DNA of 64,000 nt from NCBI GenBank assembly GCA_022376465.1, contig JACDTU010000014.1, forward strand, positions 990,428-1,054,427. The letters run 5' to 3'. Position 1 is the stretch's first letter. Each line of letters begins with the position of its first letter. This DNA comes from Cubamyces lactineus. Its lineage: Eukaryota > Basidiomycota > Agaricomycetes > Polyporales > Polyporaceae. The notes under the pieces are model-generated. The model was not told the origin of the DNA. It made no database searches and saw nothing but the letters and a program-made list of their open reading frames with translations. Positions 11,945-23,389 of this stretch are shown here, piece by piece. The position numbers and the translations under genes were made by a program.

Positions 11945-13221
11945 CTAAGCAGCCTTCTGCCCGCCCTCGAGCCGCAGGCGCGCCTGCTCGAGCGCGCGGT
12001 ACACGTCCGCGGCGAACGTCGAGTCCTCAGGCAGCTCGAGCAGCTTCTGCAGCTCCGGCACGGCTTCCTTGCGCAGAAGCAGCCGCGGGCCGTACGCGCT
12101 CGCCGCGGCGGTCTCCTCTTGCCCCTGCTGTCCCTGCTGTCCCTGCTGCGCATGTTCTGGCGCGGGTTCGCCTGCTTCTCCTGCTTCGCTCGGGCTGGAC
12201 GCGGCGCGCGCGTGCTCGGAGGGGGGCGGGGGAGGTTTCTCTGAGTCTGGGGAGGGGGAGGGGAGGGGCGCGGGTGCGTATTTTGCGTAGATCGCGTCGA
12301 GCTCGGGGCTCGTTTGCGGGATGATGGCGCCTTGCTTGACGAAGCCCTCGAGGTACTGGGAGGCCTTGTATGCTGTAGGTAGGTGGTTAGACGCGTCGGA
12401 ATATACGGATGTGGATGCGTATGCGGACGTACCTCTATAATGTGACCATGAGCGCCAGACGCAGAAGAAGAATGGGAAGTTCGGGATGATGGCTGCATGT
12501 GGCGGGAATGTCAGGGCCGAGGCCTAGACGGTTGAAGGGGGAGTACGTACGGATGAGCGCGAAAGGCGCTGTAAGGGGCGAAATCGCGAGCCAGAACCAG
12601 AACCCTTTCTTATGTCTTGGGGTGCGCTTTGCTAAAAGAGACTGGATGTGAGGGAGGGGAGATGTGCAGGCCGAGGGTGGGTAGATGAGAGGTATTTGCT
12701 GATTGACGTCAACATCCAGCGGAACAGATGACGTGTTTGCGAAGGGACAACTGTGTCAACGGATTGGCACGGCGCGCGAGGGCAGAGCGGGAAGCACATA
12801 CCACTGGGGTTGCCTTCTCCTTCTCTTTGGAGGTGTGGACGATATTCGAGAGTCGCGGGCCGAGAGACGGGTCCAGAGACTTGAGCGCGAGTTCTTCAAA
12901 GTCTAACCGGTCCACAAGCCGTTCTCCATACAAAAAGGCTCTACGCTACAACACACTCAGCATCTTTCGCCACGCGTCGCAAGGCAAACATACCTTCCAG
13001 TTGCCCTCGGGGGCCTTTCCCAGCCCAGCCCAGAGGTCGGAAGCCTTCGCGACAATCCACTTGGACCATGTCGACTTTCTGTTATCTGGAGGGGTAATGA
13101 AGTGGTAGTAGGTGAGGTGCTCCGCCGTTTTGCCGCTGATGGGTTTGCAGGGCGGGGTGAGCGGAAGCGCGATAATGCGCATGGAACGCGTCGCGCTACG
13201 CGCGATCCTGGTCGCGTGCAT
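11945..13221 (-). CDS. Mitochondrial K+/H+ exchange-related membrane protein (Mit_KHE1 type), spliced
   Basis: Five or so exons on the minus strand. Exon 1 runs from ATG 13221 and encodes MRIIALPLT, then YYHFITPP and SDLWAGLGKAPEGNWK, ending before GTATGT. The next exon gives YGERLVDRLDFEELALKSLDP. A further exon gives KKGFWFWLAISPLTAPFALI and PNFPFFFCVWRSWSHYRA, two adjacent hydrophobic segments. The last exon contains a Pro/Gln-rich linker and ends AYGPRLLLRKEAVPELQKLL ... GGQKAA. The order and motifs match the fungal family that includes yeast YDL183C, linked to potassium/proton exchange in the inner mitochondrial membrane. The family assignment is from recall. A second start at MRII is possible. 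Confidence 0.72.
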
Positions 13222-14416
13222 CGTGTGGCCGGCCTTTCTTCTGAGCTGGTGGGTTGCTTATGTCGGCAGGTGAGTAATCCCGGGGCTGGTCGAGATGGCA
13301 GAAAGACAAGATGGACGGCAGAAGGGGTGAGAAAGAGGGCGAGGACTTGGGAACGGAGAGGAAACGGGTACGGGTAACGGCAAGCTGGAGGCGCGGCGCA
13401 ACGGCGCGTCATATTCTCCAGCGCTCTCGCGTGGCCTCCACGTGCACCACCTATACTCGTCCACAACTTCCTCTCCTTTGAGTTTAACCTGCTTGTAGTT
13501 GTGCTGCGCCTCACGAACATTCATGAAAGTCAGCACATCCTTTACAGGGCTCGGTGTGTTATGCATGCGCTGCACTTGACAGTATTTCCTCACACCTAGT
13601 CCATCTCGCCAACATGCCAATCCCGACATCATTACCATATGTCTCATGTTTGCAAAGTTGTCGCATTCTCCACTGTCCTTCCCGCTACATCATGGAACTG
13701 CGGCGACCGACAGCACTCGGGTACACCTAGCGCTGACTGACGCCGAGTATTTGCCAAAATCCCAGCTCAAGAAGCAGATCATGCATCGTCACCACACGAT
13801 GCAGCGTTGGCTGTGTCGCTCACAACATATGGTCCTCGACCGCCGATAACGCTTCGTCGTTCAATGCCTCGTCGCTGACATTCATACCGAATATTTCCGT
13901 GCTTGCCGCCCGAAGCCGAGTATAGGAAAGTGAGATGATGATCACCGGGGATGCTTGATGCCTCGGGTCGGCCGTAGAGCAGTACTCTGTGTTACCGCCG
14001 GCAGACTGACGGCACATCGCTTCCAGCAGTCCACCGACGACTCACTGGTCATGCGCGATAGAAGCACGAGGTTGACACGGTAAGTGCGTCATGCAATGAT
14101 TGTCAGTGCATCCCTACATTTGCTGACCGTTTGTGTCTTCATGAATCCATTTGAATGTGAGCAGCCCGTTCGGTTACATTATGTATGCTTTGGTATGGTA
14201 TACAGTACTCTCTACTAGGGACAGACAGCTGCACAAATATCTGACGGCAACACACCAGAGTACGATGTGTAACTCAGTGATGGTAATGTCGACGCCGGCC
14301 GAAGGCAGTAGTACTGCCGTCATGTCTCTGGAGACCTCATGTTCTCAGTCTTTGGCCTATCTCCTCGCTACAGCGGCTATGAAGCAGTCCGCATGGTGTT
14401 CGACCTTCTGGCCGTG
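13222..14416. other. Intergenic region between divergent genes
   Basis: About 1.2 kb upstream of both the mitochondrial membrane protein gene and the protease gene. I see no gene in it. The protease promoter with its TATA box occupies the right end. Confidence 0.45.
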
Positions 14417-14424
14417 TATAAAAG
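14417..14424 (+). promoter_or_regulatory. TATA box of the aspartic protease gene
   Basis: TATAAAAG lies 130 bp before the ATG at 14547, a typical spacing for a strongly regulated fungal secreted-enzyme gene. The region after it is CT-rich. Confidence 0.65.
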
Positions 14425-14546
14425 GGTGCTCGTTCGCCCTCCTCAACTTCATCAGGAGTTCCCCTGTTCTCCAGTCAGCCAGCTCAGCTCTCGAGCCTCG
14501 CCCTGCTCTCAGCTTCAGCCTCAGCTTCGCATCAGCAATAGTCGCC

Positions 14547-16071
14547 ATGTTCTCCAAGACTGCTCTGATCACCGTCGCTCTCGCGCTGCTCGCCTCCGCG
14601 ACGCCCATCGTCCAGGAGCGGGGCACGTCCATTCCCCTCGTCAAGCGGGGCTCCCTGACTAGGCCTAATGGCACGTTCGACGGCGAGAAGGCCATCGCCG
14701 CCCGGGTCAAGCTCCAGAGGTATTTTGTTGACCATCTGGCTCGTAGTTCACCATTGTTGCTGACGGCCGATTTCTCACAAACAGCAAGTACGCTCGGAAC
14801 ATGCTCAACCTTGAGCGCAACCTCGGCACCGAGAAGTTCAAGGAGCTCTACCCCAACGTTGACCTCGCCAAGCTTCAGAAGCGCGCCGGAGTGTCCCTCA
14901 AGGACCAAGACGACGACCTCGAGTGGACGGGCCCGCTTACTATCGGCACGCCCGCTCAGAGCTTCACCGTCGACTTCGATACCGGCTCTTCCGACCTCTG
15001 GGTCCCCTCTAGCAGCTGCAGGGGCTGCAGCCGCCACAGCACCTACAACCCCTCGCGTTCGTCCACGAGCCAATCGCAGCGTGGTACTTTTGAGATCGGC
15101 TACCAGGACGGGTCCTCCGCGAGCGGCCCCATCTACTCTGATACCGGTAAGCCATATCGTACATCCGCCAATTTTCGAGCGAATTCTGACGATTTGATAA
15201 AAGTCACCCTCGGTGGCGTCACTGTCACTGGACAGCGCTTCTCTGCCGTCACCACCGAGTCTCAGCAGTTCTCCCAGGACCCTGAGGATGGGTTGCTCGG
15301 TCTTGGTCTCACCGCCCTTTCTGAGTTGAACAGCGTCAGTGACCGTCATCTACCGCAGTATTCACGACCTGACAAGCTTCTTACAGGACCCCTTCTTTGT
15401 CACTGCCGTCAAGCAGAACAAGGTCAGCGAGGGCGTGTTCGCCTTCAAGCTCGCTCAGTCTGGCTCCGAGCTGTACATCGGCGGCACGAACTCGCGCCTC
15501 TACTCCGGCTCCATCGAGTATCATCCTGTCACCACCGACAAGGGCTACTGGCAGATCGGCGGCGCTTCGGCGCAACTCAACGGCCGCACTGTCGCTTCCG
15601 GCCTTGAGACGATCATCGACTCTGGCACCACGCTTATGGCGGCCGAGGAGAGCGTCGTCGAGCAGTTTTACGGCAACATCCGTGGCTCTGGTTACGACAG
15701 CTACTATGGTTACTACACCTTCCCGTGCAACTCTGTTCCCGAGGTGTCCTTCAACTGGGGCGGGAAGACCTGGGAGATCAGCGCCGATGAGTGAGTATCC
15801 GTATGGATGTGATTAGTCACTGGAACCATCTGACGCTTCCGCAATACAGCTTCAACCTCGGTGAGACTGAGGAGGGCACATGCGCGGGTGCTCTTGTTGC
15901 GGCCGACCTCCAGATGCCCAACAACGTCTGGCTCCTTGGTGACACGTGAGTTAATTTACAAACACAGCTTCCTGCGCATCCTCACTGTCCACGATTTGCA
16001 GCTTCATGAAGAACGTCTACACTGCCTTCTCTGTAGATGACAACGCGGTCGGCTTCGCCAGCCTTGCGTGA
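14547..16071 (+). CDS. Secreted pepsin-like aspartic protease (family A1, polyporopepsin type)
   Basis: Six exons join in frame: 14547-14719, 14785-15146, 15204-15334, 15387-15790, 15850-15945 and 16002-16071 (411 aa). The signal peptide is MFSKTALITVALALLASA. A propeptide of about 80 residues ends near the basic site LQKRAGVSL. Both catalytic aspartates are present: FDTGSSDLWVPSS and IIDSGTTLMAA. The flap region is around GYQDGSSASG, and the late motif WLLGDTFMKNVYTAFSVDDN matches the family. The enzyme should act outside the cell at acid pH. A TATA box lies 130 bp upstream. No defect was seen. Confidence 0.93.
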
Positions 16072-16329
16072 TGCGAAGTCGGGATGAAGGTCAGGGTGTC
16101 TTGTGACGGTAGTGTTCAATTATGATGTACTACGATTTGTAACTGCCGTACTCGTCAATCGAGGTGTTGTTGTAGTTTCTCCCCACATTTGGTTTGTCTG
16201 CTAGGTGCGCTCCAACGGGGTTGCTTGCCATATCGGGACAGACACTCTGATAGGCGCTCCATTGTCGCGTCTTGTCCTTGTCCTCGTCCCCGCCACAGGC
16301 CCAACATCAATCCTACTACCACTATCGTC

Positions 16330-16794
16330 ATGGCAGATTCTTCAGACTCATCTTCAGGCTCTCCACCTCGTGCAACGGGCCCAGAGGACGAGATGCTGTC
16401 CGACATGCTCGACTCGCCCATGGCTAGCTTTGGCAAGGAGTCGTTCGTCTCCATCGCGAACCTGAAGAGGCACTATCCCGGCCGTCCCTTGGCGTTCGGC
16501 GGATCTGAGGGCGCGCGCGAGCCCAAGGCGCGTAGGAAGGACACACGCTCGAACGCTGGCTCAGGACCGTTTGGCTCGAACACGAGTATGTGGGAGCAGA
16601 GCTCTCTCGCGGCGGCTAGGGGACAGAGGGATGAGTTGTTGGAGCAGGGTCTTGTTGACCAGCTGAGGAACCGTGCGTATCTCTCTTTCATGATAGTGAT
16701 GTTCTTTTGCTGTGTGCTGAACATTGTAAATGCAGAGTTCGGAGACCCCTTCGATGATACCATCTTGAAGAAGGCGGCAGGGACGATGGAGTAA
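16330..16794 (+). CDS. Small uncharacterised protein, two exons
   Basis: Exons 16330-16672 and 16736-16794 give 133 aa. The intron has a GTGCGT donor and TGCAG acceptor. The N-terminus is Ser- and acid-rich (MADSSDSSSGSPP...), the middle is basic (REPKARRKDTR), and the end GDPFDDTILKKAAGTME looks like a conserved tail. No signal peptide or membrane segment. I do not recognise the family. The start is the first ATG after the protease terminator region. Intact splicing and codon use suggest it is real. Confidence 0.65.
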   Translation: MADSSDSSSGSPPRATGPEDEMLSDMLDSPMASFGKESFVSIANLKRHYPGRPLAFGGSEGAREPKARRKDTRSNAGSGPFGSNTSMWEQSSLAAARGQRDELLEQGLVDQLRNRAYLSFMIVMFFCCVLNIVNAEFGDPFDDTILKKAAGTME

Positions 16795-17796
16795 AGGCGT
16801 CGTTTGTGTCTAACATCGAGGCTGTCCAGCGTAGGTGCGTCGGGACGTATAGGCCTTGCTAGAACCGTGCTAAGCTGCACAACAGAAGATGTGTTGTTTC
16901 CAGGTCTAGTCGCAGCTTTCCTCTTGCAGTCTGTATAATAGTCGACCCTCGCAACTCGTGTACAATGCAACCAATCTCACTATCCTTGCTTCATCCCTAC
17001 GCTACCCCGGGCCCGTTCCTCTTGCGAGCTAGCTGGTTGCATTCACGACGGACTAGTGTATTCGAGGACATCTCCTTGACTGTACCTGTCACCTCGGAAA
17101 CCGATCCGTCTCTGATCTGGTAGCGTTCCCACCGTTGTATAAAGGGCTTGCTGATCCCTCTTCCCAGTACCTGTATCTAGGCTCTACATCCATGCCCTTC
17201 TGTGTCTGGATCGTCGTCCTTCCTTCATCGCTTTCGACGCCCGGGATCGTTCGCCTATACGTCTAGACGTCTCAACTCTGTCTCCGACTGCTCCCACCAC
17301 ATGCGAAGCTACGCAGAACGCATTCATCTCCACGTTCGTCGCCATCGAGCCGTCCTGCCGTCGTCTTCCGCTGCTCCGCATTCCCGAGAGGCTCTATTTC
17401 TGACAAACCCATTGTCACAGGGACACACCTTAATGCGGCGTGACCTTGCCGCAGCCTTTCTATGGGCTCGAGGCAGAGATAGCTGGGGCGTGCGAGGATG
17501 AAGCAGGCCCGGGCGGGCCAGGTGACCCGTCCGAGGATTCCCCGCGTACTTATACCGAAGGCGTCTTCGCCGAGAGCGACGCTGCGACGACGAGTCTAAG
17601 ACCCGGGCTGGGATCTCGAGCCCTGGCACCAGTTGTTCGAATCACCAAGGCAGCACACGCCTCGTCCTGTCAGCACCGAGCGATTCCATACTTCACTCTC
17701 GTGACTTGTTGTTCTGTTCTCTCTTGCCCTTGCTGGTCGGTAGACTAATTCATGCTCAGGAACGCAGACCTTTTGGCCATCCAATAGCTTGCGAAG
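16795..17796. other. Intergenic region with a TATA-like site, no confident gene
   Basis: TATAAAGG at about 17138-17145 is followed by a CT-rich stretch and an ATG near 17190 that opens only 24 codons. A 102-codon frame at 17440-17748 has no recognisable motif. A short spliced gene here is possible but I cannot support a model. Confidence 0.35.
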
Positions 17797-19013
17797 ATGA
17801 AGGAATACAAGCACATGACGAGTGAGTGTCTTTCGTTTCGTGGAATTCAAGGGCTCGTTTCCAACTCGAAGAAAGACACTGCTTCCGCGCAATCTATCCC
17901 TGTTGACAGCGATACTGACCTCACGGATGCAATGCTACAGAGGACGAGATCGATTTCTTCATGGAGAACGGCTACCTCATCGTGAAGCAAGCGTTTTCTC
18001 GGGAGAAGGCGGCCGAGTTCACGCGCGAGATGTGGACGCGGCTAGGACTCGACCCCGCCAACCCTGAGACGTGGCCACGCGATCGTGACAGGATCCACAT
18101 GCCTGTGCATACGCGCGAACCTGTCGCGACGTTCGCGCCTAGGGTGTGTCTGTTTCTCCCTGAGGTGCCTCGCAAACAGGCGATAGGTGGGACTGATACT
18201 CTCGGGCACTAGGTATGGGAGATCATGAAAGAGTTGCTAGGCGGAGAAGAGCGCATCGATGAGGCGAGCAGCACCTGGGGCGACTCCTTCATCGTCAACC
18301 TCGGCACCCCTGCGCTCGCAGAGCAGAAGACCCCGCTCCCGCCTCAGGAACTCGACAACTGGCACGTCGACGGCGACTTCTTCATACACTACCTCGACTC
18401 GCCAGAGCAGGCGCTCCTCGTCATCCCTATATTTTCCAATATCCAGCATATGGGCGGTGCGACGTACATCGCACCCGAGGGCATTGACGCCGTTGCGCGG
18501 TACCTCGCTGCTCACCCCGAGGGTGTCATCCCAAAGCACCTTTCGTTCATCCCGAGCACGAGCACAGCGGAGAACCCGCAGGACGACCCGGGGTTCTGGT
18601 CCCATCCCGAATGCGCGAAGCGATGCACGAAATTCGTTGAGCTCACAGGCGAGGTGGGCGACGTCGTGCTCCTACACCCGCTCATGCTGCACTCGGCGTC
18701 CAAGAACCACCTCCGGATCCCGCGCGTGATCACGAACCCGCCGGTCGCGCTCAAGGAACCGTTCAAGTTCTCGCGAGAGGACCCGGACGAGTATAGCCTC
18801 GTCGAGCGCAAGACGCTCCGTGCGCTCGGGGTGGAGAGCTTGGATTTCAAGCCGACGACGGAGCGGAGGCGGATCGTACCCCCTCGTGTGGCGTTGCAGG
18901 AGAAGATGCTCGAGGAGGAGCGAACGCGGTTGCGTCTTGCAGAGATTGGGCGAGCGAAAGCTGATGTTGATGCTGATGCGGCGGGTGCGACGAGGCCGAT
19001 TGCTGTTGCATAG
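17797..19013 (+). CDS. PhyH-family Fe(II)/2-oxoglutarate dioxygenase
   Basis: Three exons: 17797-17821, 17941-18143 and 18213-19013 (342 aa). The iron-binding facial triad is visible: DNWHVDGDFF gives the HxD pair, and the distal His is in LLHPLMLHSAS, followed by an Arg (RIPRVITN) suited to bind 2-oxoglutarate. ENGYLIVKQAFSREKAAEF near the N-terminus is typical of PhyH-like proteins. This family hydroxylates small organic substrates. The substrate here is unknown, and there is no peroxisomal PTS1 (C-terminus PIAVA). Exon 1 encodes only eight full codons, so the start could be missed by simple gene finders. Confidence 0.82.
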
Positions 19014-20155
19014 TAGTTTGTATGAGCATATCTACAAGGAATCTTTTTCGTTCAGGACTCGGCAGAATGGCCCTACATTTAAGACACCCCCGCTTTCTGT
19101 CACAGACACGACCATCGAATGTGGCTAGCAGCAATGAGCAATAGAACCATGCTGTATCAAATGCACATCGGCGCGAGGAGGATCAGCAGCGAGTCGAGAA
19201 TATCGATCATACAGAGGCATATACAATCTAGACATGTTAGACGATAGTAAAGGGTACAACAGGATGGTTACCATATCTGAATGCCTCTGCTGTTCTCCCT
19301 TACACACGACTCGGCCAAGCAAAGCAGATCCCAGTCGTTGCGTGGCTCAATCCCAAAATAGTGGGCATTGACGTGCTGGACGCAGAGATCGCGAACAAGC
19401 ACCGCGCCGGTGGGAGAGGTGGCTCTAGGCAGCGGTATACATGGAGGAGAAACAAATGCTGGGACAACGCGGGCCCTCTGGGATGATTCGCCGGGAGAAG
19501 CCTTGGCTGTGGTGAGCGTCTGAAGACTTCACTTTGATGCATAGTACGGCTGGTACGTTAGTTTAGTCTATGACTGACCTGCCAGTGGTTGAGTTGCATA
19601 CAGCTTGGGCCACACGATCACGCACCTGTCGTATAGTTTGATTTTACAGGTTAAATATTGGGCATGTCCCGTACGAGCCAGAAGGAGAAGAGTGATACCT
19701 CAACCCAGCTACCCGGCTGAGTGCAGCGTAGTACGAAGGACAGAGGAAAGAAAGATTGGACGGACTCCGAGTGGTCGGAGCGGAAGTGCGGTCCGGGCAA
19801 CCTCGGAGGTGTCGGGCGCTCCGTCCATGTCTCCTCCGTCTCCGTCGGAATAAGCAACATGGTTATACTGCATGTGCCTACGACTCATACGAGACTCGAC
19901 GCTCACAGCCCACAATCTGATGCTTTCTGAAGGGAATAACATCACCAGCGACGATGCTGGTTGCAGCTGCATCCTGGTCACTTCGTGACCGGCACACTGC
20001 AAAATGCAAGGCGTTATGACAGCCACAGGTGACACAGATTCCGACTCCTTCATAACCATCGTACAGAAAGAACTCGTGATCCCGTTATTGCTTGCGTGTC
20101 AGTTCGTGTACAATAAGCGCTACTGGTTGAGTTATCAAGCCTTTGTCAAAACCGC
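19014..20155. other. Convergent intergenic region, nothing recognised
   Basis: Between the dioxygenase stop and the stop of the minus-strand secreted protein. No motif, RNA gene or repeat stood out. Confidence 0.4.
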
Positions 20156-20697
20156 TCATGCATCCTTCGCAAATACCACCCCGTCCGAGGTCGTCTCGTT
20201 CCGTACGAGCGGGACCTCGTCCTCCTTGAGCGAGCGCGCTCCGCCGTTCCACCAGCAACAGTATGTGTTGTGCCATCCCACGCACGAGCCCGAGTTCGCG
20301 TCGCTCTGGCACGCGTACCTGCAGACACCGCCAAAATTTGTCAGAATTGTGCTCCTCAGACCACGACAGGGAGGAATGGTGGACGCACCAGTACCCATCG
20401 GGGGCGAGCACGTCGGTGATCGTGATCGGAGGCGGGGAGCACTTGAGCGTGCCCTGGGTGCATGCGTTCACACCGTTGTAGATGAACGTCTCGACGCCGT
20501 TGCATGAGGTGTCAAGGAGGACATCTATGGCGAAACGTTAGACAACTGGTCCGCTAGTGGCTGCAGCAAGGGGACATGGATGACATACAGTTCTGGTCGC
20601 CTCGGTCCTGGAAAGCGAAGTCGTAGCCAGGGCAGACGGCCGCGACAGACGAGACTGCGATGGCGGCGAAGGTGACGAACGGTGTGAATGCGCGCAT
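20156..20697 (-). CDS. Small secreted cysteine-rich protein, three exons
   Basis: Exons on the minus strand are 20697-20589, 20524-20395 and 20318-20156. They join in frame to 133 aa. The first 20 residues (MRAFTPFVTFAAIAVSSVAA) form a clear signal peptide, followed by VCPGYDFAFQDRGDQN. The mature part holds about eight cysteines, including TSCNGVETF, NACTQGTLKC, YACQSDANSGSC and the striking HNTYCCWWNGG. Introns have GTATGT...CATAG and GTACTG...TGCAG borders. No family is recognised. Small size, secretion signal and Cys content are those of candidate effectors or surface proteins. A TATA box is present upstream. Confidence 0.7.
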
Positions 20698-20827
20698 CTA
20701 TCAAGATGTTAGACATGTTGGGTGTGGGCAGACGAGAGAGAGAATGGCACTGGCGTACCTTGCTTGTGTTGGTGTATGAGTGGAAGTGGTGCTGAGTGCT
20801 GACGTTCAGAGGGCGACGAGTGGTTCT

Positions 20828-20834
20828 CTTTATA
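20828..20834 (-). promoter_or_regulatory. TATA box of the small secreted protein gene
   Basis: TATAAAG on the minus strand, 131 bp before the ATG at 20697. Spacing matches the protease gene in this window. Confidence 0.55.
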
Positions 20835-23153
20835 CATGAACGAGCGCTAGCATGACGCCCTGCAGCTATTCTTTCATCCGGAGGACTCAGACGCTGCGCG
20901 AAGACAGACTCTGACAGAGAACTGGAAACGTTTGGGGTCCGTAACGCACGAGTGACCCTCAACAACGTGAAGGCCTAACCGGCCTGCGTGCGAACATACT
21001 GATGCAGTCACATCCGGTGCTAGCGGCGGTGCAGCATCCATGAGTGGGCGATCATCTGGCCTCAGACATTGCATTCCCAATGAATGCGCAGGTCCCGCAC
21101 TCGACAGCTCGCCCCGAGCGGGACTAGATTTCGCGCTAGCAGAACACGCAGCAATTCCCCCTACTGCATACTGAGGACTAGCCTGAGTCTATGGGGCCAG
21201 GTTACTTGGGCAAATGGGCCCCCGAACGACTCGGATTCAACGAGGGGGCGGATCGCCGATGATTTACGGCAGGAAGCCGTCTGCGACGGAGCGCGGGCCC
21301 CGTATTCTGTGACGAGCCTATGTTACCAAAGCCGCACCGCCGATCCGGAGCGGCGTTTCGAGCCTGTCGAAATCAAGGGTAGTGGTGAGGCGCTGCATTG
21401 CATGCACGAGGTACATCCTGCGGTGCGGAGTTGGTGGTAGGCGGCATGGCGGCGAAGGCGTTCGTCGCCGTGCAGCCTCGCGAGCTTGCATAGAAACATT
21501 GTTGCACATGGGTCAACATACCCAACAATTGACGCTAGTGGTGACCTGCCAGAATGCGCATGCAGATGGCTGTCCAAAGACGAGTGCACTTCATCATGTT
21601 CCACGGCCATTGGTGCCCATCGCATAGAGACATGAAATGGAGTAACAGTGGAAGCCGACGCCAAGGAGGGGGCGGATTCACTCATGGAGCGCGGTGAGTC
21701 ACAGTACTCGGCGCCCGGTAGCTCACGCGCACCACCTGCTGGCGGTCCAGCTACGGATCCGACTGGCAAAAGAAGCATTGAACTCGCCTGTGTACATATG
21801 CCCGGCGAAAATTGATTGAACTGAAGGTGTTCGACCGACCGACTCGGAGTCACATCAAAAAGGAAGCGCTGTTGGCACATGGGTACTGCTGGTCTCAGAA
21901 GTCAGTCATCGCCCCGCAGTGCTGCCGTGCAGTGCTGGACGTCGTCTGTACCCCGCATAGGTTGTTTGCAAGACGTACCTTATTAGGCTTTGATTTATCT
22001 TTGCGAGTCTCGGAATGTGGTGTATCAGATTCACAGGACTGAGGACATGCATATTGACGGATTGGAGGCGCTATCGCCGTCACGATTGGCCAGGGTGTTA
22101 GCGCATACCAAGACCTCGACGTCTTCCTTGCAGTAAGTAGATTAGAACGCATGCCCGTCAATGTGGACCCGCGGGCCATCCAAAAAGTAAGTACGGCGAA
22201 CATTACTGCGATGATGTGATAGTACAGCGTGGTGAATAATGGATGAAAACGCGTATAACAGTTGACGCGCACGGCCCAAAAAGCTATTAGATATGTGCAA
22301 TATTGGATGAGGACAAACTGGCCGACGACTGTGAGGAGAGGGATACACAACCTACCTAGTATGTTGTGGTCGCTGGCAGATGAAAGCCGCGATGCGGGGG
22401 TATTTTGTCTTATTTGTAGCGCGGTGAAGCGGTCCGGCGTCCCGACTCACTTTGGCTTAACTCCACCATCCTAGCATCTCCTGCCTTCGGATTCGACGAC
22501 GACGTGAGTTGACAGGGCATCAAGGATGGTCTTCGTTGCACCGAGGAAGCCATCATAAGTATTATACTACCTTGTATGTTCTGCACCATATGACCAAGAC
22601 TGCGATAATGACTTGCAGCGGGTCGACGTGAGCGATGGTCAAGTGCTCGGGGATTGAGCTTCACCGTAACACAGGAGGAATACGCGTCGTACGCGCATAC
22701 ATGCGTCTGCCGGCCGACCCCACGCCGACTTCCCTCAAGAATGAGTAAGCTCGCGCATCAAATGCTACACCTTCACAGCGGCACGCTCAGATTCTGCAAA
22801 TACAACTGTCGCTACAGGAGCTTGCTTCCCAGTAATCCTTGATTTACGAGTGAGATGGCGCAAGTTCAAGAGATTGTAATCGGCATATGTGAGCCTCACA
22901 GGTATTCCGCGACGTTGGCTGGCTGGTCCAAGCGCAGGGTAGTATGTTTAGCAATATCAGACGTCGCAGTGGGCCGACACTGCCAAACACCATGCCACAA
23001 CCACGAGGCACGTCCTCATGCATTGTACGCTCCTTCGTGACAACAATGACCATCTGCTGTGAAACAACAGGTCTATGAATTTGATGAACAATAACAGATG
23101 TGGACGCTTTGGCCTCGCGTACGGTTATAAGTCTCGTTGGTACGAAGGCACCT
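20835..23153. other. Low-coding stretch left of the LINE insertion
   Basis: Mostly without recognisable genes. Short frames near 22050-22210 and 22630-22750 look partly protein-like but are broken by stops. This could be decayed sequence or the 5' part of the gene interrupted by the LINE. I cannot build a model. Confidence 0.35.
21895..22350 (-). pseudogene. Possible remnant of a multi-TM fungal membrane protein
   Basis: A 151-codon frame. Its first 65 residues form two hydrophobic segments (LLTVVGQFVLIQYCTYLIAF and LYYHIIAVMFAVLTFW) separated by a short basic loop. That resembles two consecutive helices of the multi-TM proteins common in mushrooms. The rest of the frame is not convincing, and the start is not a standard ATG context. 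It may be an exon of a spliced gene or a relic. Confidence 0.28.
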
Positions 23154-23161
23154 CCATTCGA

Positions 23162-23169
<8 letters not shown>
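23154..23169. repeat. Left copy of LINE target-site duplication
   Basis: CCATTCGAAGTTTTTT, followed at once by the rest of the poly(T) run. The matching copy is at 31269-31284. The last six T merge with the tail, so the duplication is 10 to 16 bp. Confidence 0.85.

Positions 23170-23192
<23 letters not shown>
23164..23192 (-). repeat. Poly(A) tail of the LINE
   Basis: 29 consecutive T on the plus strand, which is a poly(A) tail for the minus-strand element. Up to six may belong to the target site. Confidence 0.85.
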
Positions 23193-23389
23193 GGTGGAGC
23201 GTTTCTTGAGCCTTTTCTCCAGTGGGCTTATACAAGCGTGTGGTGGACTTGGGCGCGCTATGGTGAGGCCTAGGGAAACGAGAAAACCCCAGGTATCACC
23301 GATTTGTCAATCAGTCGAACCTCTTAAACCAAAACCGCGAGGGAATGCCTTTACGCACTGAGTGTGGGACTCAAAGCTCATCGGTAATG

